From NCBI RefSeq assembly GCF_006715165.1, contig NZ_VFMS01000001.1:930001-994000 (forward strand): 64,000 nucleotides of DNA, read 5' to 3'. The stretch comes from Arthrobacter sp. SLBN-122 (GTDB taxonomy: Bacteria > Actinomycetota > Actinomycetes > Actinomycetales > Micrococcaceae). A model generated the notes under the pieces. The model searched no databases. It was not told the origin of the DNA and worked only from the letters and a program-made list of their open reading frames with translations. Below, one piece after another: positions 16,421 through 27,920 of the stretch; the stretch's first letter is position 1, and each line of letters starts with the position of its first letter. Position numbers and translations under genes: made by a program.

Positions 16421-17914
16421 TCACAGTTCCTCCGGTTTCTGCAGCAGTTCGTCGATGCGGGCCAGGAAACGGCCGCCGCGCAGCCCGTCGCTCACCCGGT
16501 GGTCCGCGGACAGGGTGGCGATGGCGGCGTGCCGGGTGCCGAGCATTCCGTTGTGCGCCCACGGCTGCTCCAGCACCTTGCCGAAGCCCACCATGGCTAC
16601 CTGCGGCGGGTAGATCACCCCGTACACGCTTTCGACGCCGAGATCGCCCAGGTTGGTCACGGTGATGGTGGGGTCGGCCATCTCGGCGCGCTGCAGCCGG
16701 CCGGCCCTGGCGCGGCTGACCAGGTCACGCAGCTGGTCCATGAGCTGGTCCAGGCTGAGCGTGTGGGCGTCGTGCAGGGCCGGCGCCACCAGCCCGCCGT
16801 GCCGCAGGGCCACCGCCACGCCCAGGTGCACGCTGTTGCTGGGCTGGAACGCACCTTTGGTGAAGAAGCCGTTCATGTCCGGCACCTCCTTCGCCGCAAT
16901 CGCGGTCGCCTTCAGCAGCAGGGCGGACGGAACCAGGCGCGATGACACGGGCCGCTGCTGGTTTGCTACCTGCATCCACGCCATCGCGGCCGCCAGGTCC
17001 AGCGTGGTGGAGAGGTAATAGTGCGGGATCTCCCGCTTGGACCGGGACATCAGCGCGCCGATCGCCTGCCGCAGGCTCTCCGCCTTGCCGCCGGCCGCCG
17101 TCGGCTGCTTCCGCCCGGACGCCTCCGCCATGGGTTTGGGCCGGGCTTCCGGCCGTGGGGTTTCCGACGGCGGTGCTTCCGCCGGCTTTTCCGCGCCCTG
17201 TACGTTGGGTGACTGTTCCTTGGGTGCCCGTCCCCGGGGCGGCACCGCGGAGAGCACGTCATCTTCCGTCACCGCGCCTCCCGGGCCTGTCCCCGTGACC
17301 GCGTGGAGGTCGACGCCGAGTTCTGCGGCCAGCCGCCGGGCCAGCGGGGACGACCGCACGCGGTGGGTTTCAGCCGCCGGCGCAGCGGGCGCTTCGGCAG
17401 CCACTGGTGGAGCAGCCGGGGCTTTGGTGACGGACGCTGCCGCGGCGCGTTCGACGTCGGCCCTCACCACTTCACCGCCGGGCCCGCTGCCGCTGATGCG
17501 TCCGACGTCGACCCCCAGCGTGTGCGCAAGGTGCCGCACCGGCGGCGGGACCTTTGCGTCGTGTTCCGCCGGCCCGGACCCGGCGCTGCGGTGAGCGGGC
17601 GTTGGCTCTTCAGCTGTCAAAGGTGAGCGGGCGTCGGGGGAATTGGCGCCAGAGGTGAGCGGGGGTGGCAGTTCGGCGGGGGTGGCGGTGATCCGGGCGA
17701 TGGGGGTGCCCACGTCCACGGTGTCGCCGATGTCCACCAGGAACTCGGCCACCACGCCTTCCTGGAACGACTCGATGTCCATGACGGTCTTATCCGTGTC
17801 CACGGCCGCCACCAGGTCGCCCTTGTGGATGTAGTCCCCGGGCTTGACCAGCCACTCCACCACCTTGCCGTGCTCCATGTCCGCGCCGAGGGACGGCATC
17901 CGGAGTTCAGGCAT
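16421..17914 (-). CDS. 2-oxoacid dehydrogenase E2, lipoamide acyltransferase
   Basis: This 497-residue protein has one lipoyl domain (residues 1-78; lipoylated Lys42 in [11 protein letters not shown]). Two peripheral subunit-binding domains follow: [20 protein letters not shown] at about 130-160 and [20 protein letters not shown] at about 190-225. Pro/Ala/Glu linkers lead to a catalytic acyltransferase core ending in DHRVSDG (His472, Asp476). Two binding domains with distinct sequences are unusual; one normally suffices for E1 and E3. The start overlaps the E1-beta stop by 8 bp. The acyl group handled (acetyl or branched-chain) cannot be decided from sequence alone. Confidence 0.92.
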   Translation of the reverse strand: MPELRMPSLGADMEHGKVVEWLVKPGDYIHKGDLVAAVDTDKTVMDIESFQEGVVAEFLVDIGDTVDVGTPIARITATPAELPPPLTSGANSPDARSPLTAEEPTPAHRSAGSGPAEHDAKVPPPVRHLAHTLGVDVGRISGSGPGGEVVRADVERAAAASVTKAPAAPPVAAEAPAAPAAETHRVRSSPLARRLAAELGVDLHAVTGTGPGGAVTEDDVLSAVPPRGRAPKEQSPNVQGAEKPAEAPPSETPRPEARPKPMAEASGRKQPTAAGGKAESLRQAIGALMSRSKREIPHYYLSTTLDLAAAMAWMQVANQQRPVSSRLVPSALLLKATAIAAKEVPDMNGFFTKGAFQPSNSVHLGVAVALRHGGLVAPALHDAHTLSLDQLMDQLRDLVSRARAGRLQRAEMADPTITVTNLGDLGVESVYGVIYPPQVAMVGFGKVLEQPWAHNGMLGTRHAAIATLSADHRVSDGLRGGRFLARIDELLQKPEEL

Positions 17915-18908
17915 TGGCCCCCACGGCCCTTCGCGCCGCGGCCACCACCCGTTTCACGGACGGCAGCGCTGCCTCCTCCAGGTGCTTGGCGTAGGGGACG
18001 GGCACCTCAAGGCTGCAGACGCGTTCCACGGGGGCGTCGAGGTCGAAGAAGGCCTGCTCACAGATCCTGGCCGAGATCTCGGCGGAGATGCTGCCGCTGC
18101 GCCAGCCCTCGTCCACCACCACCGCGCGGTGCGTCCTGGCCACACTGTCTACGACGGTGTGCGCATCCAGCGGGCGGAGGGTGCGAAGGTCGATGACGTC
18201 GGCGTCAATGCCCTCCCCGGCCAGCTGCTCGGCGGCGTCCAGCACCATGGGCAGGGTGCCGCCGTACGTGATGAGCGTCAGGGTGTCCCCGCTGTCCCCC
18301 TGGCCGTCCGCCCGGCGCAGGACCGCTGCCTTGTCGATGTCCACCGCCCCGGCGTCGTCGTCAAGTTCCCCTGCCATGTTGTACAGCGAGCCGTGTTCGA
18401 AAATCAGCACCGGGTCGGGGTCCTGGAGGGCGGTCCACAGCATGCCGCGGGCATCAGCCAGCGTGGCCGGCGCCAGGATCCGCAGCCCGGGAATGTGCGC
18501 GTACCAGCCCTCCAGGCTGTGCGAGTGCTGGGCGCCGAGCTGCCGTCCGGCGCCGGTGGTCATCCGGATGACGATGGGCACGTTGAACTGGCCGCCGGAC
18601 ATGTGCAGCAGGGTGGCGGCGTTGTTGATGATCTGGTCCAGCGCCAGCAGGCTGAAGTTGACGGTCATGATTTCGACGACGGGACGCATCCCGCCCAGCG
18701 CAGCCCCGATCCCGGCGCCCACGAACCCGGACTCCGACAGCGGGGTGTCACGGATCCGCTCCGGCCCGAACTCCTCCAGCAGTCCCAGGCTGACCGCAAA
18801 GCTTCCGCCGTACCGGCCCACGTCCTCGCCCATGAGGAACACCCGTTCGTCGCGCTGCATGGCGTCGCGGAGGCCCGCGCGCATGGCTTCCCGGTAGGTG
18901 GTTTTCAT
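17907..18908 (-). CDS. 2-oxoacid dehydrogenase E1 component, beta subunit
   Basis: This 333-residue protein of normal length has the transketolase pyrimidine-domain features: [18 protein letters not shown], the conserved glutamate region [20 protein letters not shown], and [20 protein letters not shown], typical of PdhB/AcoB/BkdB. The C-terminal half has [20 protein letters not shown] and [20 protein letters not shown]. It pairs with the alpha subunit, whose stop overlaps this start by 4 bp, to form the thiamine-diphosphate E1 enzyme. Confidence 0.93.
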   Translation of the reverse strand: MKTTYREAMRAGLRDAMQRDERVFLMGEDVGRYGGSFAVSLGLLEEFGPERIRDTPLSESGFVGAGIGAALGGMRPVVEIMTVNFSLLALDQIINNAATLLHMSGGQFNVPIVIRMTTGAGRQLGAQHSHSLEGWYAHIPGLRILAPATLADARGMLWTALQDPDPVLIFEHGSLYNMAGELDDDAGAVDIDKAAVLRRADGQGDSGDTLTLITYGGTLPMVLDAAEQLAGEGIDADVIDLRTLRPLDAHTVVDSVARTHRAVVVDEGWRSGSISAEISARICEQAFFDLDAPVERVCSLEVPVPYAKHLEEAALPSVKRVVAAARRAVGANA

Positions 18909-19956
18909 CGTGCCGCCCCGCCTTTCCCTGCCTGGCCGCCGCCGGTGGCCGCGGTACCTGTACTGCCGTCATCGGTCCGGTCGCTGTAGACGAACCGGGT
19001 GAGTTCGGACACCGGTTCCGGCGTCCCGTTCTCGGCGAATCCGACCGCCGTGCTGATCTCCGCGTCCACGTCCGCCGTGAGCGCAGCCCATGTCTCCTCC
19101 GGCAGCTGCCCCGCCGCCTGCATGGTCCCCCGCAGCAGGCTGAGGGGGTCCCGTTCCATCCACCGGGACACCTCGGATTTCTCCCGGTACAGCTCCGGAT
19201 CGAACATGGAATGGGCTCGGAACCGGTAGGTGCGCAGCTCCAGGAAGTGCGGTCCGCCGCCGGACCGGACGGCGTCCACCGCGCGCCGGGCAGCTTCCTC
19301 GACAGCGAGCACGTCCATGCCGTCCACGGCCCAGGCGGAAATCTCATACCCGGCGGCCTTTAGGGCGATGTCCGTCTGGGATTCGGAGCGGCCCAGCGCG
19401 GTTCCCATGGCGTAGAGGTTGTTTTCGCAGCAGAACAGCACCGGCAGCTGCCACAGTGCTGCCAGGTTCATGCTTTCGTGGAACTCGCCTTCGGCCACGG
19501 CCCCTTCGCCGAAGAAGCAGACGGTCACCCGCTGGCGTCCGGCCATCCGGTCCGCGAGCGCCAGCCCAACGGCGAGCGGCAGGCCGCCTGCCACGATGGC
19601 GTTTCCGCCGTAGAAGCGGGTGGCGGCGTCGAAGAGATGCATGGAGCCGCCGCGGCCGCGGCAGCATCCCTCGGCGTGCCCGTACATTTCGGCGAGGATG
19701 GCCCCTGCCGAGACGCCGCGCAGGAGGGCATGGCCGTGTTCACGGTACGTGGCCACCACCGCGTCCTCCGGCGAAAGGGTTTCCATGACCCCGGCGGCCA
19801 CGGCTTCCTCGCCGATGTAGACGTGCAGGAAGCCGCGGATCTTGGCGGCGCTGTACAGCTCGATGCATTTTTCCTCGAGCCGGCGCACCCGCAGCATCTG
19901 CCGCAGGAGGTGCAGGGCGTGTTCCGGATCCGGGACGGTCTGGCCCCTCAGGGTGC

Positions 19957-19960
<4 letters not shown>
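18905..19960 (-). CDS. 2-oxoacid dehydrogenase E1 component, alpha subunit
   Basis: This 351-residue thiamine-diphosphate enzyme has [34 protein letters not shown] and [16 protein letters not shown], which are typical of pyruvate and acetoin dehydrogenase E1-alpha. The diphosphate motif runs from [15 protein letters not shown] to ENN, with Glu where most relatives have GDG. The loop YRFRAHSM is the usual phosphorylation-loop region. The tail is Gly/Thr-rich. It overlaps the synthetase gene upstream and E1-beta downstream by 4 bp each. Confidence 0.92.
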
Positions 19961-21803
<1,843 letters not shown>

Positions 21804-21807
<4 letters not shown>

Positions 21808-23144
21808 CCCCTGGCCTCCGGCCTGGACCGTCCCACTGGGGACGGCAGGAGGTACTGCCGGAACCAGTCCGCAGCCAGACTCGCTGCCATGGCCAGGGTG
21901 CCTGGTTCCTCGAAGAGGTGGGTGGCCCCGGGGATGATCTCCAGCCGGGTGGGGGCCTGCATGGCCGCCATAGCCTGGCGGTTCAGGGCCAGCACCTGGT
22001 CGTCGGCGCCGCCGACAATCAAGAGGGTGGGGGCTTTCACGGCCGCGAGCCGCGGCCCGGCCAGGTCCGGGCGGCCACCGCGGGAGACGACGGCGGCCAC
22101 CTCGGCGCCGGGCTCGGCTGCGGCCCACAGCGCGGCGCCGGCTCCGGTGCTGGCACCGAAGTAGCCGATCCGGCCGGCGGAACCGTCATGCCGCGCTTCG
22201 AGCCAGTGGGTTGCGGAGGAAAGCCGCTGGGCCAACAGGCCGATGTCGAACACGTTGGCCCGGCTGACCTCTTCTTCTGGCGTGAGCAGGTCGAGGAGCA
22301 GCGTGCCCAGGCCCGCAGCGTGCAGGACGGAGGCCACGAAGCGGTTGCGGGGGCTGTGGCGGCTGCTGCCGCTGCCGTGCGCGAAAAGGACGGTGCCGTC
22401 ACACCTGGCCGGCAGGTAGAGGCTGCCGCGCAGGACAACACCGCCCGCCGGGATGTCGACGTCGTCCGCCAGACTGCCGTGCACGCGTTCCCCGCCGCTG
22501 TGGTGCGGAGCCGGTGCAGCCGCATCAAGCAGCTGCACCACCTCGCCATCGTCCGTGGGCGAGAAGTCGTGGTAGTAGTAGCCCACGGCTTTGAAGTCCT
22601 GGGGCGAGAGCAGGCACACGACGTCGTCCGGTTCCTTGAGTTCAACGATGGCACGTGCGGGGGCTACAGGAACGGCAAGGACCACCTTCGCCGCACCGAG
22701 CTGCCGGGCCACCTGGCAGGCAACCTTTGCGGTGGAGCCGGTGGCGATGCCGTCGTCCACGATCACCACGGTGCGCCCGGTGAGGTCAAGGCGGCGGCGT
22801 CCCTGGCGGAACCGTTCCACCCTGCTTTCCAGCAGTGCCCGCTCCTGCTGTTCCACCTGTTCCAGGTCCTCCTGGGAAACCCGGGCCATGGAGATGGTGC
22901 GCGGATCCAGGACCCGGACGCCGCCCTCCCCGATGGCTCCCATGGCCACCTCGGGCTGGAACGGAACGCCTAGTTTCCGTACCACGATCACGTCAAGCGG
23001 CGCCTCGAGGGCCTTTGCCACCTCGAATGCCACGGGGACGCCGCCGCGGGGCAGGCCCAGCACCACCACGTCCCGGCCACGCAGGCCGGCGAGCCGCTTG
23101 CCCAGCCGCCGCCCGGCGTCGGACCTGTCATGAAAGGCAGCCAT
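21804..23144 (-). CDS. Phosphoribosyltransferase - dienelactone-hydrolase-like fusion
   Basis: This is a 446-residue two-domain protein. Residues 1-210 form a type I phosphoribosyltransferase fold with [17 protein letters not shown] as the PRPP-binding loop and [19 protein letters not shown] at the start. Residues about 225-440 form an alpha/beta hydrolase with [14 protein letters not shown], a nucleophile elbow [10 protein letters not shown], and the late [11 protein letters not shown]is. The same fusion occurs in mycobacteria (Rv0571c, in the DosR dormancy regulon). The substrate of neither domain is known. It starts within the stop of the small ORF upstream (TAATG) and ends overlapping the synthetase. 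Confidence 0.9.
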
Positions 23145-23281
23145 TACCGGCGCCCGCCGGCGGTGGACCCGCCAGGCGGGAGTTCCGCCATGGCTTCCAG
23201 CGCTGCACGTGAGCCCGGACGGACGGCAGCTTCAACAAGCACGGTTCCATACCCTGCTTCACGGCGCAACACCTCGGTCAT
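23144..23281 (-). CDS. 45-residue ORF translationally coupled in the operon
   Basis: This small ORF encodes a 45-residue protein, MTEVLRREAGYGTVLVEAAV then RPGSRAALEAMAELPPGGS and a short basic end. GCGGAGG lies 8 bp before the ATG. The stop overlaps the next start by one base (TAATG), and the previous stop is 14 bp upstream, which is the same spacing style as the rest of the operon. I do not recognise the family. It may be a real small protein or mainly a coupling leader; conservation in relatives would decide. Confidence 0.6.
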   Translation of the reverse strand: MTEVLRREAGYGTVLVEAAVRPGSRAALEAMAELPPGGSTAGGRR

Positions 23282-23295
23282 GGCGGATACCTCCG

Positions 23296-23652
23296 CTAGT
23301 GCGACATGCGGAAATTGTGATGGGCATCCGTGCTGGGCTTAATGGCCGCGGCCGTGACCACCAGCGCAACAGCGCCCGCAATCCAGGATGTCCACGCAGC
23401 GCCCATGGCGCCGGTGTAGGTGCCCATCCACGGCGAGAGGATCAGCAACGCGGCAAGCGCAGCCTGGGCGTATTCCATGACCGGTGTTCCGGGCATGGCC
23501 AGGTTGATGACGCCGCTGATGATCAGGAGTCCGCCGAAGAGGAGCATGAAGGTGGTGGACATATTCTGCTGCCGTGTCCACAGGACCGCGATGGCGGTGA
23601 AGAGACCGGCGGCAACCGTTACGTAGTCCTGCCACCGATACCACTTTTTCAC
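23296..23652 (-). CDS. SPW-repeat membrane protein
   Basis: This 118-residue protein starts MKKWYRWQDYVTVAAGLF and has four hydrophobic segments. The pattern WQDYVTVAAG followed by ILSPWMGTYTGAMGAAWTSW is the SPW repeat, seen in small membrane proteins of actinobacteria and proteobacteria; the role is unknown. I chose GTG 23652 because GAAAGGAA lies upstream; the longer open frame has no start signal. The 3' end is 14 bp from the next small ORF, so this is probably the first gene of the E1/E2/ACP operon. Confidence 0.8.
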   Translation of the reverse strand: MKKWYRWQDYVTVAAGLFTAIAVLWTRQQNMSTTFMLLFGGLLIISGVINLAMPGTPVMEYAQAALAALLILSPWMGTYTGAMGAAWTSWIAGAVALVVTAAAIKPSTDAHHNFRMSH

Positions 23653-23958
23653 TGGGTTTTCCTTTCTGATCCGGGCGGGCGGCCTTGCGCTGTCCATCCC
23701 GGGAGGGCGTTCGCCGCCCGCAATTCCAGTCAACGCTTCCCGCACACCACCTTCTAGGGCAGAAAGACCTAGGGCTCAGGACCGCGGCCCGGCGGACGGA
23801 TCCGTCCCCTTAATTCACGGCCAATTCACAGCGATTGCCCCTGCACAACGCGGCCCCGGTATGCAAGAGTGGCGGCAGTGCTGGGGCGCCACTCCTGCCC
23901 GGCCCGGGCTGTTGTAAAGGCCGGGCAGGGCAACAGCTGCGACCAAAAGAGGCCGGAC
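23653..23958. other. Divergent intergenic region (306 bp)
   Basis: This lies between the SPW operon and the phosphoesterase genes and should hold both promoters. It contains a perfect 11-bp hairpin (23894-23904 with 23919-23929; CCTGCCCGGCC arms, 14-nt loop) in the leader of the plus-strand gene. That could be an attenuator or simply a structured 5' UTR. I saw no named operator. Confidence 0.45.
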
Positions 23959-25101
23959 ATGGAACTCCGTTCAGCTCCCCGGGCGAAGGCCCGCCGATGG
24001 CCGGTTCCCGCCCTGCTCCTGGTGGCGCCCCTGTTGGTATCTCTTCTGGCCGGCTGCCAACCGGCCACCCCCGCGCCTGCTCCTTCGCCGTCCCGCAGCA
24101 TCCAACAGAAGCCGGCAACCCGGTCGGGCACCCCCGGACACGTGTTCGTCATCAACCTCGAAAACAAGGGCTATGACTCGGTGTGGGGTAGCAGCTCCCC
24201 TGCCCCGTATCTGTCCGAATCCCTCCGGGACCAGGGCGTACTGCTGGAGAACTACTACGGCATCGGCCACAACTCGCTGCCCAACTACCTGGCCCAGATT
24301 TCCGGCCAGCCGCCCAACAACAGCACCCGGCAGGACTGCCCCACCTACACCGCGTTCAAGGCCACCGGTACCGGTCCGGCCGGCACGCTCAAGGGCAACG
24401 GCTGCGTCTACCCAAAGGACACCCAGACCGTGGCCGGGCAGCTGACCGCCCAGGGCAAAACGTGGAAGGGCTACATGGAGGACATGCAGCAGCCCTGTGA
24501 GCACCCGGCCCTCGGGGAACCCGACAACCACATCCGGGCCACCCCGGACGAGGAATACTCCACGCACCACAATCCCTTTGTCTACTTCCGCTCCGTCATC
24601 TCGTCCGGGGACTGTGCCAGGAACGTGGTCAACCTGTCTGACCTTGCGGACGACCTGAAATCCGTGGCCACCACTCCGGACCTGGCCTACATCACGCCCA
24701 ACCTGTGCCACGACGGACACGATGCCAGCTGCGCCGACGGCAGCCGGGGAGGCCTGGCGGCAGCGGACGCGTGGCTCAAGGACCAAGTGCCCGCCATCCT
24801 GTCGTCCCCCGCGTACAAGCAGGACGGCATGCTGGTGATCACCTTCGACGAGACTGACGGGGGCACCGCCGGCCCTTCGGCGGGAGATGCGGGAAGTCCT
24901 GCCGGGGGTGCCGCCGGAGGCAAGGTGGGCGCCCTGGTCCTCTCCCCGTTCAGTGCAGCGGGCGCATCGTCGGACCAGCCCTACAACCACTACAGCCTGC
25001 TGGCCACCATCGAGGATCTCTTCCACCTCCCGCGGCTGGGAATGGCGGCAGACCCCGGCGTGAAGGCCTTCGGCGGCGACGTCTTCGAGCGGGCGTCCTA
25101 A
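23959..25101 (+). CDS. Exported phosphoesterase-family lipoprotein
   Basis: This 380-residue protein has a lipoprotein signal ([15 protein letters not shown], lipobox Cys near residue 34) and a Pro/Ser-rich spacer. A PF04185-like phosphoesterase domain follows: [36 protein letters not shown], and [15 protein letters not shown] before a Gly/Ala-rich loop. The domain is shared by phospholipase C and acid phosphatases and uses a metal-assisted nucleophile. The product is probably surface-anchored. ATG 23959 follows AAAAGAGG. The next gene, also a phosphoesterase, starts 1 bp after the stop. Confidence 0.86.
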   Translation: MELRSAPRAKARRWPVPALLLVAPLLVSLLAGCQPATPAPAPSPSRSIQQKPATRSGTPGHVFVINLENKGYDSVWGSSSPAPYLSESLRDQGVLLENYYGIGHNSLPNYLAQISGQPPNNSTRQDCPTYTAFKATGTGPAGTLKGNGCVYPKDTQTVAGQLTAQGKTWKGYMEDMQQPCEHPALGEPDNHIRATPDEEYSTHHNPFVYFRSVISSGDCARNVVNLSDLADDLKSVATTPDLAYITPNLCHDGHDASCADGSRGGLAAADAWLKDQVPAILSSPAYKQDGMLVITFDETDGGTAGPSAGDAGSPAGGAAGGKVGALVLSPFSAAGASSDQPYNHYSLLATIEDLFHLPRLGMAADPGVKAFGGDVFERAS

Positions 25102-25102
25102 G

Positions 25103-26746
25103 GTGGGCTTTTTTCCAGGCACGGGACGACGGCGGACTATCCTGGCCGCTGCCGTGATGGTGGCGGTTTTGGTGATTCTCGCCGTCGTACTTTCCACCAC
25201 GCTGCGTCCAGGCCCACCCGCCGCAAATGGAACCGAGACGGGAATTGCCAAGATCAAGCACGTGGTGATCATTACGCAGGAGAACAGGTCCTTCGACAGC
25301 TACTTCGGCACCTACCCCGGCGCCGACGGGATCCCGGCGAAGGACGGCAAACCCGCCGTCTGCCTTCCGGACCCGGCACGGGGCGGCTGCGTGGCGCCCT
25401 TCTACGATTCGTCGGACAGCAACGACGGCGGCCCGCACAGTCCTGCGGATGCGGCGGCGGACATCAACAACGGGGCCATGGACGGCTTCGTGGCCCAGGC
25501 GGAAAAGGGCATTGCCCACTGTGAACCGGAGGCCACCGACTGCGCGTACAAGACCAGGAAAACCGATGTGATGGGCTACCACGACCGGAAACAGCTGCCC
25601 ACCTACTGGACCTACGCGGACAACTTCGTGCTGCAGGACCACATGTTCACCTCCGCCGCAGCGGGCAGCCTCCAGGCCCATCTGTACATGGTCTCGGAAT
25701 GGTCAGCCAAGTGCGCCAAGCCGGGGGACCCGTCGTCGTGCGCCGGTGCACTGGAAGGGCTGGACAATCCACCGGAGAAGGAAAACTTCGATGACAGCCT
25801 GATCGGCAAATGCCAGGAAAGCCAGGACGTGCAGCCCTGCCGTGAAGCCCTTGAGGCAGCCGGCGCCGACCCCGGCCTGGTGGTGCAAACCCAGCAGGTG
25901 GCCACCGCCAGCTGTAAACGCACCGATTCCTATCCCACCTGCAAGGCCGCGGTGGAGGCCGCCAACCTTCCGGCTGCCCTGAAGGAGAAGCTGGCAGGAG
26001 CAGCCAAGAACCTGAAACAGCCGAACTATGCCTGGACCGACCTGACCTACCTGCTGCACAAACATGCAGTGTCCTGGGCGTACTACGTCTTCAGCGGCAC
26101 CGAGCCGGACTGCCGCAACGATGCCGCCACCTGTGACCCCATTGAACAGGACGCCGAGACGCCGGGCCGCTGGAACCCGCTCCCCTACTTCGACACTGTC
26201 AAGGAGAACGGCGAGCAGGGCAACATCAAATCGTTGAGTGGTTTCTACGACGACGCCCGGCAGGGCAGGCTTCCCGCGGTCAGCTGGGTGGCACCCAGCG
26301 ATGAGGTCAGCGAACACCCTCCGGCCAAAGTCAGCACCGGACAGCAGTATGTTGCCGGGCTGGTCAACGCCGTCATGAGCGGCCCGGACTGGGACAGCAC
26401 CGCCATCTTCCTGAACTGGGACGACTGGGGCGGGTTCTACGACCATGTCCAGCCGCCTGCGGTGGACAACGCCGGGTTTGGCCTTCGCGTGCCGGCCCTG
26501 GTGATCAGCCCCTACGCCAAAAAGGGCTACATTGACCACCAGGTCCTCAGCCAGGACGCCTACTTCAAGTTCATCGAGGATGATTTCCTGGGCGGCGAAC
26601 GCCTCGACCCCGCCACCGACGGCCGGCCGGACAACCGCCCCGGGGTCCGCGAAAACAACCCGCAGCTGGGCGATCTCACCAAGTCCTTTGACTTCAACCA
26701 GGCTCCGCTGCCGCCGTTGATCCTGCCCGACGCAACCACGTACTGA
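25103..26746 (+). CDS. Membrane-anchored phosphoesterase (phospholipase C / acid phosphatase family)
   Basis: This 547-residue protein has one N-terminal membrane segment (residues 11-33), then a PF04185 phosphoesterase domain. [20 protein letters not shown] carries the catalytic region, [15 protein letters not shown] and [15 protein letters not shown] follow, and [20 protein letters not shown] is the closing part. About 150 residues in the middle are rich in paired Cys, suggesting disulfides outside the cell. It may release phosphate or head groups from lipids. The GTG start at 25103 is tight against the previous stop, so translational coupling is likely. Confidence 0.87.
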   Translation: MGFFPGTGRRRTILAAAVMVAVLVILAVVLSTTLRPGPPAANGTETGIAKIKHVVIITQENRSFDSYFGTYPGADGIPAKDGKPAVCLPDPARGGCVAPFYDSSDSNDGGPHSPADAAADINNGAMDGFVAQAEKGIAHCEPEATDCAYKTRKTDVMGYHDRKQLPTYWTYADNFVLQDHMFTSAAAGSLQAHLYMVSEWSAKCAKPGDPSSCAGALEGLDNPPEKENFDDSLIGKCQESQDVQPCREALEAAGADPGLVVQTQQVATASCKRTDSYPTCKAAVEAANLPAALKEKLAGAAKNLKQPNYAWTDLTYLLHKHAVSWAYYVFSGTEPDCRNDAATCDPIEQDAETPGRWNPLPYFDTVKENGEQGNIKSLSGFYDDARQGRLPAVSWVAPSDEVSEHPPAKVSTGQQYVAGLVNAVMSGPDWDSTAIFLNWDDWGGFYDHVQPPAVDNAGFGLRVPALVISPYAKKGYIDHQVLSQDAYFKFIEDDFLGGERLDPATDGRPDNRPGVRENNPQLGDLTKSFDFNQAPLPPLILPDATTY

Positions 26747-26780
26747 TGCCGGCCGCGCCCGGCTTTAGAACGGCTTGGCT

Positions 26781-27920
26781 CTAGGACACGGTGCAGTCGG
26801 CGGCGTCCTGGACGACCCGTTCCAGGTCCCCGGTGCGGTGCAGCACCTCGATCTGCCGTACCGCCCCGGTGCCGCCGGCGAGCACCCTGTCCACCAGGTC
26901 CTCCACCCGGTGCAGGTCATCCATGTCCTCCAGCGCCCCACGGACATGGTTCAGCAGGGAATTTACGACGGCGAGCGCGGGCGCAGGGCGGTGCGTTTGG
27001 GGATCGAGCAACTCGCCCCGGAGGCCCCAGCGGCTGGCTTTCCAGGCGGCCAGCCGCAGCAGCGCGGACGGCACCGCCACCGGTTGCGTCCCCTCCCGCC
27101 ATTCGCGGGCCGCGGTTTCCACCAGGCCCCTGGCGATGCCCGCCAGCAGCACGGTGTTCTCCGGCCGCAGGCACACGTCGGCCACGCGGATCTCCACAGT
27201 GGGGTAGTGCCGGGAGAGGCGGGCGTCAAAGTAGATCATGCCCTCGTCCAGGGCGACGCCGGTGCTCACCATGTCGTGCACCAGCTGGTGGTAGGCGTCC
27301 GGAGTGCCCAGGATGTCCAGCGGCCCGGCGGAGGGCCAGCGGTTCCACACCTGGGAGCGGTAGCTCGCGTAACCGCTGTCCCTGCCGTGCCAGAACGGCG
27401 AGTTGGCGCTGAGCGCGATGAGCACCGGCAGCCAGATGCGGATCCGGTCCAGCACGGCCACGGCTTCCTCCGGCGACTCCACGGAGACGTGGATGTGGCA
27501 GCCGCAGGTGAGCTGTTCCCTTGCGGTCAGCCCGTACTCCTCTGTCATTGCCTTGAACCTGCGGAGCTGTACGGGGTGGGGATCTGCGGGGAGCGGTGAG
27601 GTGCCCAGAGCGGCCACCCGGACGCCGACGTCCTCTGCCGCCTGGTGGGCGATGGCCCGTCCTGCCACGATGTCCTGCTCAAGCGATGCCAGAGTGGCGT
27701 GCGGCGGGGTGACCACCTCGATCATTTCCTGCTGGAACTCGGCGGTGAGGACGGGCCCGGCCCCGGCTTCCAGGGGGCGGACGTAGAGGTTGAGGAGGTC
27801 TCCTGCCATGGGCACGGCTTCCCCGTTCGCGGGGTCCACCAGGAGCAGCTCCTCCTCAATGCCGAAGGTCCGCTTGCCCGCGCCGGCGCCGCCGGTGCCC
27901 TCATTGCCGTAGGTGTCCAT
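26781..27920 (-). CDS. Carboxylate-amine ligase, glutamate-cysteine ligase family 2 (YbdK-type)
   Basis: This is a 379-residue GCS2-family protein: FGIEEELLLVDP at the start, QQEMIEVVTPPHATLASLEQ, then GCHIHVSVESPEEAV and PTVEIRVADVCLRPE. The family makes gamma-glutamyl-type amide bonds with ATP. E. coli YbdK has weak glutamate-cysteine ligase activity, and actinobacterial members often have unknown substrates. ATG 27920 has GAGAAGGG upstream; a TTG further up at 27953 is less likely. The first 20 bp overlap the upstream peptidase gene, indicating an operon. Confidence 0.88.
   Translation of the reverse strand: MDTYGNEGTGGAGAGKRTFGIEEELLLVDPANGEAVPMAGDLLNLYVRPLEAGAGPVLTAEFQQEMIEVVTPPHATLASLEQDIVAGRAIAHQAAEDVGVRVAALGTSPLPADPHPVQLRRFKAMTEEYGLTAREQLTCGCHIHVSVESPEEAVAVLDRIRIWLPVLIALSANSPFWHGRDSGYASYRSQVWNRWPSAGPLDILGTPDAYHQLVHDMVSTGVALDEGMIYFDARLSRHYPTVEIRVADVCLRPENTVLLAGIARGLVETAAREWREGTQPVAVPSALLRLAAWKASRWGLRGELLDPQTHRPAPALAVVNSLLNHVRGALEDMDDLHRVEDLVDRVLAGGTGAVRQIEVLHRTGDLERVVQDAADCTVS

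Noticed and set aside
21808..22128. Upstream extension of the acyl-CoA synthetase frame
   Set aside because: It runs inside the PRTase-hydrolase gene in another frame; ATG 21807 with ATGA coupling is the natural start.
23894..23929. Leader hairpin of the phosphoesterase gene as a riboswitch
   Set aside because: Only one simple stem with no conserved aptamer features; left as a structured leader.
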